DNA from: Euglena gracilis
Lineage: Eukaryota > Euglenida > Euglenophyceae > Euglenales
Length of the DNA stretch: 64,000 bases
Assembly: GCA_039621445.1 (NCBI GenBank)
Contig: CP154954.1
Location: forward strand, 2,356,001-2,420,000
Direction: 5' to 3'
The translations under genes were made by a program, and so were the position numbers. The notes under the pieces are model-generated. The model was given only the letters and a program-made list of their open reading frames with translations, did not search any database and was not told the origin of the DNA. This document shows, piece by piece, positions 33,696 to 45,129 of the stretch; the first letter of the stretch is position 1, and each line of letters opens with the position of its first letter.

Positions 33696-35670
33696 GTTTC
33701 TCCCCTGACCACTTCCTGCCAGAGATGAATTGTTTTCAGGCTTGCTTCATTTGTCTGTGTGTTTGTGTGTATGCCAATATGCGCATGCATGTGTGTTGTA
33801 TGTGTTGCTGCTGCTGTTGCTGCTGCTGTTATTGTTGTGCATGTATGTGTGTGGGTGGGTGGGTGGGTGTGGGTGTGTGTGTGCGCGCGCGCCAGTGCGA
33901 GCGCGTGTGTGCATTCGTGTTGTGTGCATGTGGTGTGCAAAAGAATAAATTCTGAGAAGTATACAAAATGGTGTTTTGAAACTTCCCAGATACCACAATT
34001 TTGGATGTGGCTTTTTCTCTCCTTATGAAAAAGGAGTGCCCTATGGTCGACCCCCCCCACCTCGACCTTGGTGGGGTGGTACAATTTTGCATTATCCAAG
34101 TCCTGAGGCTGGGATTTGGGCCACGGTGGGTGAAGGGCAGGCATCATTTTCAATCATTCGGGGGAACAATGAAAATGTCAGACGACAAGGGGGCCGATAT
34201 ATGGTATGGGCCAAGGTGTGAACAAGAAAAACCGTGGGGAAAACTTTGCGCTTCAAGCAATGTGATTGTGAACGGTGAGAACAGTGAAATGTAATGAAGC
34301 AATGAAAACCATCAAAAGATGAAGAAGTAATACAACGTCAAATTCGAAACTGCAAGGAATGCTGCTGGCTTTCTTTGCACCTCGTTCTGTGCCCAATCAA
34401 TTGAAGTTCCTAAACGAATTTGGCCAAAATTCCTCTTATTTTGTATGTGTTCATTGGAGGGGAGGTTAGGGCAGAAGTTGGGGGACTTGTCTGGGAGTTG
34501 ATGTAATGGCTCTGGCGAAGGGATTTCTTATTGCAGCGGGAGGTGGTGGTTTTTTTCTCCGGAAGCTCCTTCACATTGATATCCAATTTTCAGCTGGAGA
34601 GCACACTGATATCCATTTTTCACCTGGAGAGTTCTTTTGAAACGTTCTTTTTTTCCTTCAACGTTCAACAAAAATTCGGAGACCACTCTGAAATTTCGGT
34701 GCATCTGTTGGTTTCAGGATCTGATTCTGAGGGATTTCGGCACCTAAAAAAGCTGGGGTGGGGAACCCAAACGGGTTTTTTTTTTTGGCGTTTTAGTTTT
34801 TGTTTTTACGTTTTTCGATTTTGGCAAACTTTTGCTTTTTTTTTTTTTTTTTTTTTCGCCGCCGATTTTGAGGTTTTTGCTGAATTTTTTTTGACTATGA
34901 AAAACTCCTCGTTGTGGTCCTGATTTCCCCCTGAGACCAAATTTATCTTTTTTTGTCAGTTCTGCACTTTTTTTTTTGGTCAAGTATGCCTTTTTTTTAT
35001 GCAAAATGAGAAATTTCCCCCAGCGGAGCCGATAATTCTTCCAAGTCCTCTCCAGCAGAAAGTGTACATCCCCGGGGGAGCTTCTAAAGCAATTTGTGTT
35101 TTTTTTGCGGGGTTTTTTTTTGTTTTATTTTTTTTTATTTGTGTTTATTTGCAGGGTTTTTTTACGTCGTGTTTTTTGAGACTCCATGTTGCCTTCCCCC
35201 CTGAAAATAGTGCCATCCAATTGCACTCCAAATCTTTCAAAGCAGAAAAGAAATCTGATGTAGCTGCTGTGGTGCTTTCTGTGGCTCTTTGTGGAATGAC
35301 ATTTCTCTTTTGATGTGTTTGTGTGTCGTTAGATCTACCCCATCATTGCCTGTCTGTGAAAGCAGGATAAAAGAAGCCGATTCACGGTTTTCATCAAACC
35401 TTTTCTCAGTGCTTACCGAACCCTCAGCCTGAGGGTGATTTATTTTGTTTAATTTGATTAAGTAAAGTAAATTTGAACCGGAATGGTTGTGGAAATGCGA
35501 CCTGATTTTCTTGGAGAAAAAAAACCTGGAAAGTGACCCGCCCCAAAGGGGTCTGTCAGCAACATGGTGCGGCCTCCATGTGCGCGGTTCTGTAGACGTT
35601 TTCGGAATGATTTCCCATGGTCCAGTCTTCCCTTCATGCCCGAGGCCCCGGCCTGCCCTCCACCCCGCAG
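33696..35670. other. Intron between D3 and B1
   Basis: TG/GCTG microsatellite at 33755-33935, then AT-rich DNA. A plus frame at about 34166-34294 (MSDDKGADIWYGPRCEQEKP...VNGENSEM, stop) is protein-like but lacks GC3 bias. 34.55-35.2 kb is T-rich with inverted relatives near 45.2-45.5 kb (CAAGACC...CCCCAGCGGAGC). No other exon. Confidence 0.4.
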
Positions 35671-35745
35671 CTGCGGCCTCGCAAGGCGGCCCCGTCCGAG
35701 AGCAGCTACGACGTGGAGGCCGCCGACATTGCGTGGAGCGAGGAG
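35671..35745 (+). CDS. Modular gene: exon B1 (25 codons)
   Basis: Acceptor CTCCACCCCGCAG, LRPRKAAPSESSYDVEAADI AWSEE, donor GAG|GTCCCT; phase 0-0. Same phase, similar length and the same layout (R-x-P-[QR]-K-A ... acidic end, last residue E before GT) as B2, B3 and B4. It is the most diverged B copy. Confidence 0.75.
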
Positions 35746-37914
35746 GTCCCTCCGCCCCGCTAATTTTTTTGTCGCGGCACTGTGGAATGGGGCGTCTGTG
35801 GCCAACTGTGTGATCTGTGGCTTGCTCTCAATGTCTCTTTCTCTTTGGCGGGTTTCAAACGCAACCTGGTTTTGGGGCAATTGTCGACAAAACAAGCCAA
35901 TTTACCTGCCAATTAAGTCCCAAGTACCAAGTTTACCACTTGAACTCCCCCCTCCACTTATAAACCCCCTGGGGTACATAGGATCAGGTTTGGGTGGTCA
36001 GCGGAAGGGGGCTTATAATTGGGGGGGGTCGCTAAGCCCTTATCTCTTTTAGAGTAAGCAGTCAACTGGATCCTGGCTTTCCGAAGCACCTCCATTTGAC
36101 CCCCAACTCCCTGCAAGGCTTGTAGGCCTTGCAGGGAGTTGAGTCAGCCGACAAGGGGTCCAATTTTTATGTCAAGGAATTTTTGGTCGAAATCCGCCCC
36201 CCCCCCCCCAAATGACCCCTAACACCCCAAATTGGCATATTTTAATGAACTTATTGTGAATATTTTTTTTGACGATCCACCACATAAAAATTGCCAAAAA
36301 GTCAATTTTGAGTGTTTTGCGACAAAATTGTCCCTGGTCTTTGCTTTATCTTCCCCAGGGTGGGGGTTATCAGTCGTCTTTTGGTTGGTCGGCCCGAGGG
36401 GGGGGGTCAGAAGTGGGGGGCCAGGGGTCATCCAAGGGTTCACTCCTGGCCTTCTGGCCACAACAGGGGTCACCCCGGGCTCATCGGGTCACAACAGGGG
36501 TCGTCCCAGGGGTCATCCGATGGGTCTCCTCAGGGGTCATCTGAGGGATCACCCCAGGTTGGAAGGTGGTGGGTCGCTGAGCTCTTATCCCTTTATGGGT
36601 ACCCCCCCCACCTCGGGCCACCTCGGGAGTTAAACATTTTCTTTCAATTTGCTCAATTTTTGAGATATTTTGAAGATTGCTTTTTTTGTCCATTTTGGCT
36701 CAAAACGGGCCAAAATAGCCAAAAACACGCCAAAAAAAGAGGCTTTGGATTCGGGGCGTAACTTTGGCCAGCCGCGGAGTTACTGGGAAACTCAGGCACC
36801 GTTGGACAGGGCGTTGCACGGGCTTGAATTCTTCTAATGGGCCCTTTGTATGACTCGGTGGCCCTGGGGAGTTGTTTCTAAAATACCCATTTTCTTGCCG
36901 GCAGATAGACCCTGTTTTATGGCCCTAGCCCCAGTAAACCGGGCATAACTCGCTATCAGGATTAATGCAGGGGTTTGAAAGATGTGGGGACCTTTGGGGA
37001 TTTTTTCTCTCCAAAACAACTTCCCGGGCGGGAGCAGGTTCATATTGGAAAATTGGTGAAATTGAAATGAAGGCCTTCGAACGCCTTATCTAACCGTATT
37101 TTGGTTTTCCTTTACTCCCCACCTGGCCCGAGAAATGGCTATTGTTCAGCCCGCGCGAAATGCCAAATATCTCACAAATGAAGCAAAATCAAGCAAAATT
37201 TCCGGAGACCTAAATTGAAGCCCTTAAAATTCCCAACGGTATTTTGTAAACCCATAACTCCCCACCTAGCCCGAGATTCGGACCAAAACAGTGCCACCGG
37301 CTTCCAAATTTCCCGTTTTCAGCCATTTTGGGGTCAAAAGATCAATTTCCCCAAATTTCTCAAAAATTGCGGGGAATCAAAAGAAATGTCGGCGACCTGA
37401 GATATAAAGACCTAGGAACGCTCCATAGATTACCATATGGGAAAAAATACCGTATGGTAATTTTTCCCAACTCCCCTCCCGGCCCGAGAAACTGTCATTT
37501 TTCGGCCCTTTTGGGCTGTGGTGGGGGGGGGTGGACTCCCCACCAGGCCTTTCTGTACAGCGCTGGGAGGGAATCCTGAATGGGAAAATTTCTTCAAAAA
37601 ATTTCTGGATGAAATTTCGTCCCGAATTTTCCCCGCTTTTTTAAGGATCCGTCAGGTTCTTTCCCGTCCAGTAGACGTGTCTGGTGGGATTTCTTTCCTT
37701 ATTTTCTTTGCGTGGGGAGAGTTATTATTTGGCCTCCAGGACGGGGGGTTTATTTGGGGTGTTTACAGAATTGGAAAGCAGAGGGTTTCATTTCTGCAGG
37801 ATTGGATGGTTTCCCGCTGTTTTTTTTTGCATTTTTTTTGTTGGTTCTGCTTTGCCGCCCCTTGTGGACTGCCCCCTTCTCCTCACTCCCCATTACTTTC
37901 CCGACGCCCTGCAG
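35746..37914. other. Intron between B1 and C1
   Basis: Contains a CCACTTATAAACCCC...GGGGCTTATAATTGGGG element (35941-36040) and a related AAATGACCCC...GGGGTTATCAG element (36190-36620, similar to 49697-50010), then weakly repeated GGCCCGAGAAAT segments (36.9-37.5 kb). An A-type exon expected here by the module order was not found. Confidence 0.4.
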
Positions 37915-37989
37915 GATGCGGAGGACCTGGAGAAGTCGTTGGCGACCAGCCGCAGCCGCGTTTCTGGGGGCTTGAGCGATCCTGGCGAG
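37915..37989 (+). CDS. Modular gene: exon C1 (25 codons)
   Basis: Acceptor GACGCCCTGCAG, DAEDLEKSLATSRSRVSGGL SDPGE, donor GAG|GTGACT; phase 0-0. Shares x-x-[DE]-D-L at the start and G-[LF]-S-[DE]-x-G-E at the end with exon C2. Strong GC3 bias. Confidence 0.8.
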
Positions 37990-38337
37990 GTGACTCCTCG
38001 CCCGTTGCCACCACCTCTGGGGTGCATGCAATTCAACATTGTTGGTTTTTTTACCATCTTCTATCTCCTCCCACCTTTTTTTCTTGTTGGAAATGGAGGT
38101 TAAAACAACCCCAAATACGAATGTATCCTCTGCTTATTAGGCAGGTCCTTCACATACTGCATCCCATCAGCCCCAAAAAAACAGACCCATTTAAAAATGG
38201 GCTAGAAGCAAAATAATTAGTGGGTTTCAGTCAATGTTGCAAATCTTATTTGGCTCAAAAAGGTATGTTTGCCTTGAGTCTGGGCTGAGGGTTCTGAACT
38301 TACAAACCCCTCTGACTGGTGGTTTTTTTTTTAGCAG

Positions 38338-38396
38338 ACCGTGCTTCGGGCGGCCGGAGGTGGAGGAGGAGACCCTGCCAATTGAGGGGCTAAGCC
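38338..38396 (+). CDS. Possible extra exon between C1 and B2
   Basis: After TTTTTTTTTAGCAG the bases read PCFGRPEVEEETLPIEGLS in one GC3-rich frame (one-base carry) or TVLRAAGGG in another. Neither gives a donor that keeps phase 0, so it may be a decayed A-type exon or an alternative exon. Confidence 0.25.
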
Positions 38397-38921
38397 GAGC
38401 GGGAATGGAAGCTGAATGGAATAATGGAATAATTTTGCTTCCCAATTTGTCGAAATATTTAACAGTTTTTTGTGAGTTATAAATGGTGGTGGGCGAAGGC
38501 TTTCTGATCCCTCTTCCCCAAAAGGTCTCCGGTGAGGAGAACCCCCACCAGAGACTTCTTCAGTGACCCGGGTGAAGTCCTGGCTCTCCCCTTCCCCTGC
38601 GGGGGGTTGGGTTCAGTGGGTACCTCCCCAAAAGGCAAGGGTATCTGTTTTGTGCGAAGATCCCAAAAATTATTATGTTAAATTATATTAAAAGAGCCCA
38701 AATTCACACCCCAAAAGTGGGTCCCACGCCGACCGTACGGGAATCCCCGAAAGTATCTTGGTGGTTGGCGGCGTCCTACACTCCCCCAAGCCAGTTTTCC
38801 TGCCTTTCTAGGCAAAATTTCCCTGTAAATGGAGGGAGGTCGACCCCCCACCCGGCCTTCCCGGACAGCCGTGCCCCGCCCATCGCTCCTGGTCGGCTCT
38901 CCGCCACCCGCCACCTCACAG

Positions 38922-39008
38922 CCGGTGACCCGGATGCGGCTCCCGCAGAAGGCGGCCCGCCGCCCCTCCCACCAACCCCTGGAGACATTGGACGCCTTTG
39001 TGGAGGAG
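38922..39008 (+). CDS. Modular gene: exon B2 (29 codons)
   Basis: Acceptor CCACCTCACAG, PVTRMRLPQKAARRPSHQPL ETLDAFVEE, donor GAG|GTCTGT; phase 0-0. RMRLPQKAARRPSHQP aligns without gaps with RVRLPQKAPKRPSRQP of B3 and RVRLPQKAVRRANTDP of B4. Basic first half, acidic second half. The unit is not a domain I know. Confidence 0.85.
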
Positions 39009-40495
39009 GTCTGTTTGCCCCACCGTCCATCGGGGGGCGACAGGTTTCTTTTTATCAACTGTGTGGGTTCGTTGTGCTATGGGGTGCATGCAGTGCCTAG
39101 CAGCCCCCCCCCCCTGGGCTGGGGGGCAAGCACCTATCGTAAAAATGGCCGAAAATGGCCGAAAATGAGAAAAAACCTGTTGCAATTTTTTTCGAATTTT
39201 TTTGCCTACCAGTTTCTTTTTCCCCGAGAAGCAATTTCCAGTGCGACTGATTCTTGTCTCTGTGCACCCCCTCTTTTCCTGCCATTATGCCTGGCCCTGC
39301 AACACATGCTGCTCAAAGAACCACCTCCGAATGGGTTATTTGGGCCAAACCTGAAGGTTTTGATGACATTTCAGAAAATTTTGGTGACAAGGGCGATGCT
39401 GGCATTTTTTTTGTATATTTTGAAGAATTAAACCCTTTTTTGGGGATAATTTCTCCACAAATCTCCAGTATTACACCCATCTTGGCCATTTTGGATCAAT
39501 TTTTGCTAATTTTGGGGCTATTTTGCACTGATTTGGCAAATATTGGGCTAATTTGGTCGTCTCAACATGACGGATGAAATTTTACATCAAGGCTTCGTTG
39601 GAGTCATGGATTTGTGCCATTTAGATTTTTCACAGTGTCAATTATTTGTGAGAGTTTCAAACAAAAATTCCTGCTGCGTCATTCGGCAATGTTCTCTTCA
39701 TTCCAATGCAACTTCCCACAAAATTTCTTTTATTTCTTTTTGAGACCTTTCAAAATAGAACCCCCCCAGTTTCTTTTGTGGATTCCGGTTGGAGTTGATC
39801 CAATGTTAGGAAAAAGAAGCTTAGTCCCAAAACCTTGCATTTGCATATTGCAACCAAAAACTATTTGACCTCTTTAATCCCTGAGCACCCATTCCAAACG
39901 GACCTCCTTGGATGCGTTGGCTTTGTTGCTCACAACTACTTTCACGTTGCATGAATGATCAAAAATGCACCGTTGGCGTGAAAGGATTTTACGGTAATTT
40001 TACCCCCCCCCCACCTATAGGAAAAAAATGGCCAAAAATGGCCGAAAATGGGTAGGTTTGAGGTGGGTAGAGCCATGATACACCCCCCTGCCCAGCGCCG
40101 AAGTCGCCGCCCGAAAATGGCCGTTTTCAAGAGATAATTGGCTTGGTCGACAGGCACTGGAGCCAAAAACCAATCCCCCAGCAAGCACCTATAATGACCC
40201 CCAATTTTTGCCCCCCTGGGGGGGTCAAAAGTGCCCCCCTGCCCCCAGGGGGTGCGTACTTCCTTAAAAAGAAGTCTGGCCAGTGAGTGGAGGTGGTCTT
40301 ATTGTCTTTTAGTCATTGTCTTTACCGTTGCAATGCATAGTCGACTTGGTAGGGGGTATGTTTGATGTGCCACTGCTCTTCAATTCCTAGGTCTGGTCGT
40401 TGCTGGCCCGGGAAATTGTCAGCAACGCTTTGCTTTTTTTTGGCGAAAGGTTTGGGAAACGAGCGAGCCCGAACCTGGTTCCTCTGCATCCCCAG
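39009..40495. other. Intron between B2 and A1
   Basis: Holds GGCCGAAAATGGCCG core sequence at 39.14 kb and 40.03 kb, and AT-rich DNA elsewhere. A frame open from GTCTGG at about 40394 runs in phase into A1 (VWSLLAREIVSNALLFFGER...), so A1 could have an alternative, longer start. Confidence 0.4.
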
Positions 40496-40537
40496 ACCAA
40501 ACTGCCGTTCACCAGCAGCAGCTCTTTTGACCCTCAG
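40496..40537 (+). CDS. Modular gene: exon A1 (14 codons)
   Basis: Acceptor CTCTGCATCCCCAG, TKLPFTSSSSFDPQ, donor CAG|GTGTGTGTGG; phase 0-0. Aligns with A2 (TKLPLTSSS) and A3 (TRLPHTNS). Ser-rich, so possibly a modification or binding site; that is inference. Confidence 0.85.
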
Positions 40538-41076
40538 GTGTGTGTGGCTGTTTCCTCTCATTTCTCCCCCCATCTTCCTAATCCCGATGTGAAACTCACA
40601 CCGGGACAATCCCAATTGTCAATCAAAGAGAAAAAATGGATTTTTCATTTGCATATTTTTTCTAAAAATTTTCTAAAATATGAAGATGTTGACAGTGGCC
40701 GGTTGCCGTTTACGGCAGCGCGACCACAATTTTGTGGCTGTTGCCTCGATTGGGATTGTAATTAATTAGGAAAGAAGTTTCTGGCCTTCCGGGAATGCGC
40801 ACTTGGAAGTGGTAGTGCGCAATCAAGGAAGATGCACATTTGATAAAGTACAGTTTTGTAATATTAAATTACCACTGGTTAGGTTTTCCAACAAAGGCAG
40901 ATTTGCTGTGTCCTGGCTGGGAGTGATTTGGTGATAGATTTTGCATCTTCCCCACAACGTGTCAGAAAAAGGTGCATCAACTGCACACAAAAGTTGGCAA
41001 TTCTGCTCTGTAGGCAGAAAAGCTTTTTTAAAAAAGAAATATTTTATTCAAATAAATTGGCCGATGACCCTGTCGG

Positions 41077-41514
41077 CAGGGTTCGATATAAGGAGGGCGT
41101 ACATGGTTTAGGTGGGGGGGGTGTCCCCCCCCCCCCCCCCCCCCTCCTGGCCCGCAGGGGGGGTCCGGACCACCCCCCCCCCCACCTGCAAGGGGGGTCC
41201 GGACCGACCCTCGGGGGGCACCCGGGACCCCCCCCCAAAAAGGGCCAATTTTTTCCTCCGGCGCTTTGCGCCGAAATTTTTTTGCATTTTTGGCCAATTT
41301 TTGCCCAAAAAGTGCCCAAAATGGCACTTTTGGTCGTTTTGGGGGGGTCAAAATTTTTCGACCCGGCGCTTTGCGCCGGGCCGAAAAATTCGGTCACCCT
41401 GACCGCGCCACTGTTTAGGTGGGGGGGGGTGTACTCCCCCACCCCACCCCCTCCTGGGCCGGGGGGGGGGGTCCAGCCCCCCCCCCCCACCTCCTCTCCT
41501 TATATCGAACCTTG
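41077..41514. mobile_element. hAT-like MITE, family 2 copy c
   Basis: Ends CAGGGTTCGATATAAGG and CCTTATATCGAACCTTG with a perfect 8-bp duplication CCTGTCGG (41069-41076, 41515-41522). Two CCGGCGCTTTGCGCCG hairpins and the CCCAAAATGGCACTTTTGG core. Block order matches copy b. Lies between A1 and C2. Confidence 0.95.
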
Positions 41515-41561
41515 CCTGTCGGTCATTCGTGCCATTGGTGGCCTGCACCAGGATGCACCAG

Positions 41562-41688
41562 CGTGTACATTTTAGCATGCACATTTTAGCATGCACATTT
41601 TAGCGTGCACATTTTAGCATGCACATTTTAGCATGCACATTTTAGCGTGCACATTTTAGCGTGCACATTTTAGCATGCACATTTTGTT
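41562..41688. repeat. 14-bp minisatellite TGCACATTTTAGC(A/G), nine copies
   Basis: Nine head-to-tail copies of a 14-bp unit differing mainly at one A/G site; the first and last are diverged. It begins 47 bp after the MITE at 41077-41514. Confidence 0.95.
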
Positions 41689-41755
41689 GCCGATATTCGG
41701 AGTCCAGAGATGTGTGTGCCATCTGCCTTGTCCTCGGCCCCTGTCCCTTCGGCAG

Positions 41756-41824
41756 GCCGGGGACGACCTGTCCGTGGTGGCCGCCCACAGCCCCACCTCC
41801 CAAGGCTTCAGCGAGTCTGGCGAG
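41756..41824 (+). CDS. Modular gene: exon C2 (23 codons)
   Basis: Acceptor CCCTTCGGCAG, AGDDLSVVAAHSPTSQGFSE SGE, donor GAG|GTGGCC; phase 0-0. Pairs with C1 (xx[DE]DL... G[LF]S[DE]xGE), and its DDLSVV..SP part resembles C3/C4. Confidence 0.85.
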
Positions 41825-41932
41825 GTGGCCCGCCGCCCCCTCCCTGTGTGCCGCAGCACCAAAGTGGGCCACTTGCCCAAACGTTTTCCGTTTGCCGGAA
41901 GTTCCCTCGCGCGAGGTTCGAAGTGATGGATG

Positions 41933-42211
41933 AAGCCAGGTTCAGGGAATCTTTCTGAGAATCAGCTATTTTGTGTGATATGCCACAGTAATTTTTTTTT
42001 CATGGATGGAGAGACCTTCCGGAAAACAAAAAAGAATTGTCAAAAATGCAGCAAAAAAAATTCCAACCTGAACAGCCTTACAGGAAGCCAATACCAAGGA
42101 AATACCAACTATCTTTACAGGAAGGTCGCGGGAAGATATCTTAATGTGTATGTATATCTTATCAAAAGATATCTTAGTGTGTATGCATTGATTTGCTCTA
42201 AGTCAGATTGA
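41933..42211 (+). CDS. Small ORF, 92 aa, with two CxxC pairs
   Basis: MKPGSGNLSENQLFCVICHS, then ...KKNCQKCSKK and a hydrophobic end, TGA. The C-x2-C and C-x2-C pairs 22 residues apart look like a zinc-binding knuckle. AT-rich codon use differs from the exons of the modular gene in whose intron it lies. The 3' part is a direct repeat (AGATATCTTA..TGTGTATG). Identity unknown. Confidence 0.35.
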   Translation, partial: KPGSGNLSENQLFCVICHSNFFFMDGETFRKTKKNCQKCSKKNSNLNSLTGSQYQGNTNYLYRKVAGRYLNVYVYLIKRYLSVYALICSKSD

Positions 42212-42428
42212 GTCTTTGGTGTGTGTGGTTGAAATACAGGAAGTTTATTTCTTAATGACAATTGTAACCCTAACCCTATTCTTAAAAAAACTGACTTAGC
42301 CAAGATTGCCGTGAACATCACAATCTGGGGGCGTTTAAGAAAGTGGACCCACATTAAACCACTGTCCCCCGGGGCAATGGTTTAAGGCTACCAATGAGAC
42401 ATCCTATTGGTGTGGCGGGGGCAACATC

Positions 42429-42824
42429 TAGGCTTTGCTTCAGGATTCACTAGTATTCCCCCCGGGGGGTTAGACTGCAACTAGATCAAATTTGGCAAGT
42501 GGGAATCCTAGTAGACCTCCGGTGGGGGGCGTTCGCTAGCAGGGCCAGCCAGTGGAAAAATCTTTTCCAGTGAGCGGAGTGAAAGGTCGAAAAAATTTTC
42601 GACCCTCCCCCAAAATGCCAAAAATGCCCGTTTTGGGGCATTTTTGGAACACATTCAAACCCTGATTTCTGCCTCGGCGCTCAGCAAATTTTCTTTTCCA
42701 GTTGGGGGGACCCCCGGGCCCCCACCCCGGAAGGGGGGGTCTAGCCATCCCTTGTTTACAGTATCTAGCAAAATGGCCAGCCTGTGGACCCTACTCCCCC
42801 CCGGGGTTCTGAAACAAAAGCCTG
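42429..42824. mobile_element. Degraded hAT-like MITE, family 1 copy d
   Basis: Left TAGGCTTTGCTTCAGG and right CTGAAACAAAAGCCTG; flanking octamers GCAACATC and GCCCCCTC agree at five positions. CTAGC subterminal repeats and the CCAAAAATGCCCG core are recognisable. Lies between C2 and B3. Confidence 0.7.
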
Positions 42825-42960
42825 GCCCCCTCTCTCCTTCTTTTGCTGCCCTGGCTGATCTGGGTGTTGAAAAAAAATTCAATTCATTCAATTGGTATTG
42901 ACTCCGGTTTTATTTGCAAGGCTGCCCGCGCCAATTGTACTCCCACTTCCCATACCACAG

Positions 42961-43044
42961 TTGATCCGCGTTCGGCTCCCTCAAAAGGCTCCCAAACGTC
43001 CCTCTCGCCAGCCATCAGAGTCCTCTGACACGCTTGTGGTGGAG
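42961..43044 (+). CDS. Modular gene: exon B3 (28 codons)
   Basis: Acceptor TTCCCATACCACAG, LIRVRLPQKAPKRPSRQPSE SSDTLVVE, donor GAG|GTATGT; phase 0-0. Nearest relative is B2. The codon bias is a little weaker than in B2. Confidence 0.85.
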
Positions 43045-44418
43045 GTATGTGACCCTCAACGAGGCCGACCCGCAAACCCTGCTTTTCTATGGAGGATGCT
43101 TACTTGAATGAACGCCCAGAAAACGTCATCTTTGGCTCCGGCGGCCCATTCCACGCTGCAAAACGACAGCATGCCACGGCCGTTTTCGGCCGTCTCGACC
43201 TCCGGCGCCCGTCGCTGGATTGTTGTAAGGGACCGCAGACACGGAGACCACTTTTCCGCCGCGGCAGGCGTGCAAAAACCGCAGCGCTTGCCGCCAGGGT
43301 GGTGCAAAAAAGCCACTTCGGTGACGATAATCACCGAAAACCCAACTTGGCATCCAGGCTGGCTTCACATAAAATAAAAAATCCCCCCCCGAAATCCTGC
43401 AGACCTGGAGCTCGTTTTTTTGATGCATTGCTGGAAACCTGGGGGGGGGGGTGGCTTATTTTTGAGGGGTATTTCTAGAATTTTCTTGAGCCCCAAAATC
43501 ACCATGTTCCAGGTTCCAGTTCTCAATGCCTTGATATTTTCTTTTCGGCGTCTCACGCCTTTTAATTTTGTTTCATTGAGATTACCCAACGCTCTCCAAT
43601 TTGATTTTTTATTTTTTTTGCAAACCTGAGTTTCCTGAATGTTTCTTTTTTTTTCTGGGGCTCGATGGGCTCCAGTGCTTCGCATTGGCAGAGGGAGGGT
43701 CCTTTCAGTCGTAGCTTCTTTTTTTGATTTTTGCTCGGTCCCCCCAAGGGAGGATTTGGAGGAATTTTTTTTACACAATCTTCTTTTTCCCTTGCCTAAA
43801 ATTCAGCAGAACAAAATGTCGAATTTATCGTCAAAATGTGCAACAGTGGTGTTTTCTTGCGCGCACAGATGCGATTTCTAATTGGCAATTATTGTGCTGA
43901 TTCGAATTGTGTTTTTTTTTCAATTCGAGGGATTGATAGTGGGATTTGTGCGAGGGGGAGGGGACAATGGAAGCACAGCAGCCGATTCCGACAATCCAAA
44001 CAGATTTTGAAGGTCCGTTGGAAATTTTGATGGTGATTCGGTGTATTCGGCCATCTCACACAATTACGATGGCTCTTAAACAGTCGAATGGAGCAGCAGT
44101 GCGTGGATTTTGGCTGATGCGAAGCAGGCTTGAGGTTCCTGGAAGGTTGCAACAAGTTTACATACATTTTTTGTATTTTGTATCATATTTATATTTTTGC
44201 AACAAAGTGGTATATTCTTTTCCTGATAAAGCCGAATGCCGCCTGCGCAAGGGTCTTTGTCCCCCCCCCCCCCCCCAGGAAACCAAACTGTCACCTGTCG
44301 CTGACCTGTCACGAGGGGGACCTGTCACCCACCTCTGTTCTCACTGATTTGACAGGTGACAGTCCCGGGGGGGGGGGGCGTGCACTTCCCGCCTTGTGGT
44401 TGCCCCCGCCACCCGCAG
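43045..44418. other. Intron between B3 and A2
   Basis: A plus frame at about 43946-44347 (MEAQQPIPTIQTDFEGPLEI LMVIRCIRPSHTITMALKQS...) is protein-like with non-biased codons; identity unknown. The rest is T-rich. A short CACCTGTC...GACAGGTG inverted repeat lies at about 44292-44358. Confidence 0.35.
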
Positions 44419-44466
44419 ACCAAGCTGCCGCTGACCTCCAGCTCAATGTACGAGTATCCCCAGCAG
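44419..44466 (+). CDS. Modular gene: exon A2 (16 codons)
   Basis: Acceptor GCCACCCGCAG, TKLPLTSSSMYEYPQQ, donor CAG|GTGTGTGAGC; phase 0-0. Copy of A1; the first bases of the following introns are also alike (GTGTGTG). Confidence 0.88.
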
Positions 44467-44652
44467 GTGTGTGAGCCTCCGTTTTCTTCTCCATATGCAC
44501 TGTGTCTGGGATGACCCTCACCCTCTGAAATGCTGTGGGATGAAGAACGCCAGATCCTTAAATGCAACAGAGTGCAGTTAAACATTCCAGCTAATGGTGA
44601 CGGTGATGACGACAGCATATTTCAGTGCTTATTTCGCTTGATTACATCCTAA

Positions 44653-44871
44653 AAGCATAGTGTTTGGAATGATGACGTTTGTTCCATCTGTGGTCATGGG
44701 GTCTGTGGGGTTTGTTCTTTTGCAGTTTGCATTTGGAATGGAATGGAAAGACCACAGTGCTTTGCCAGCAAAGAACAGCAAAGCATGGAATGCAAAAAAA
44801 ATAAGTGCGACAGGAAAAACAACACTGCATTTTGGATTGAAAAGGTGGGCCAGAACGTGACGATGGACTGA
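44653..44871 (+). CDS. Cys-rich ORF in an intron, unknown
   Basis: An open frame without ATG reads HSVWNDDVCSICGHGVCGVC then SFAVCIWNGMERPQCF and SMECKKNKCDRKN, ending at TGA. C-x2-C-x4-C-x2-C-x4-C spacing suggests a zinc-binding domain. Codon use is AT-leaning. Two other frames here are also open, so this may be chance or an old transposon domain. Confidence 0.3.
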   Translation, partial: KHSVWNDDVCSICGHGVCGVCSFAVCIWNGMERPQCFASKEQQSMECKKNKCDRKNNTAFWIEKVGQNVTMD

Positions 44872-45129
44872 GCTGCAGCAGGCGTTGTTTGAGAACTGCA
44901 GTCGATTAGTCATATGTAGGAAAACTGACCACTGATCTGTAATTCAACACTCATAGAGATTTATACACACAGAGATATGGATGTCGATTTTGTCACAGCA
45001 CGTTTCTAGGTTTAGAGGAACAGATATGAGATAGTCTCTGTAATCTAGAGATGCACCACCTCCATCGAACCTGGGTCCGATAGCTGGGGGTTGGGATTTG
45101 AGGTGCGTCATTTTGAACATTTTTGGGCG

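Noticed and set aside
39944-40276. Further MITE ending TTCCTTAAAAAGAAGTCTGG
   Set aside because: No matching left terminal repeat or target duplication found.
25221-41514. GGTTCGATATA in family-2 ends as a tRNA-type B box (SINE)
   Set aside because: No A box or tRNA-like fold; perfect inverted ends and 8-bp duplications fit a DNA transposon instead.
42264-42278. TAACCCTAACCCT as telomere repeat
   Set aside because: Only two units, inside an intron; no array.
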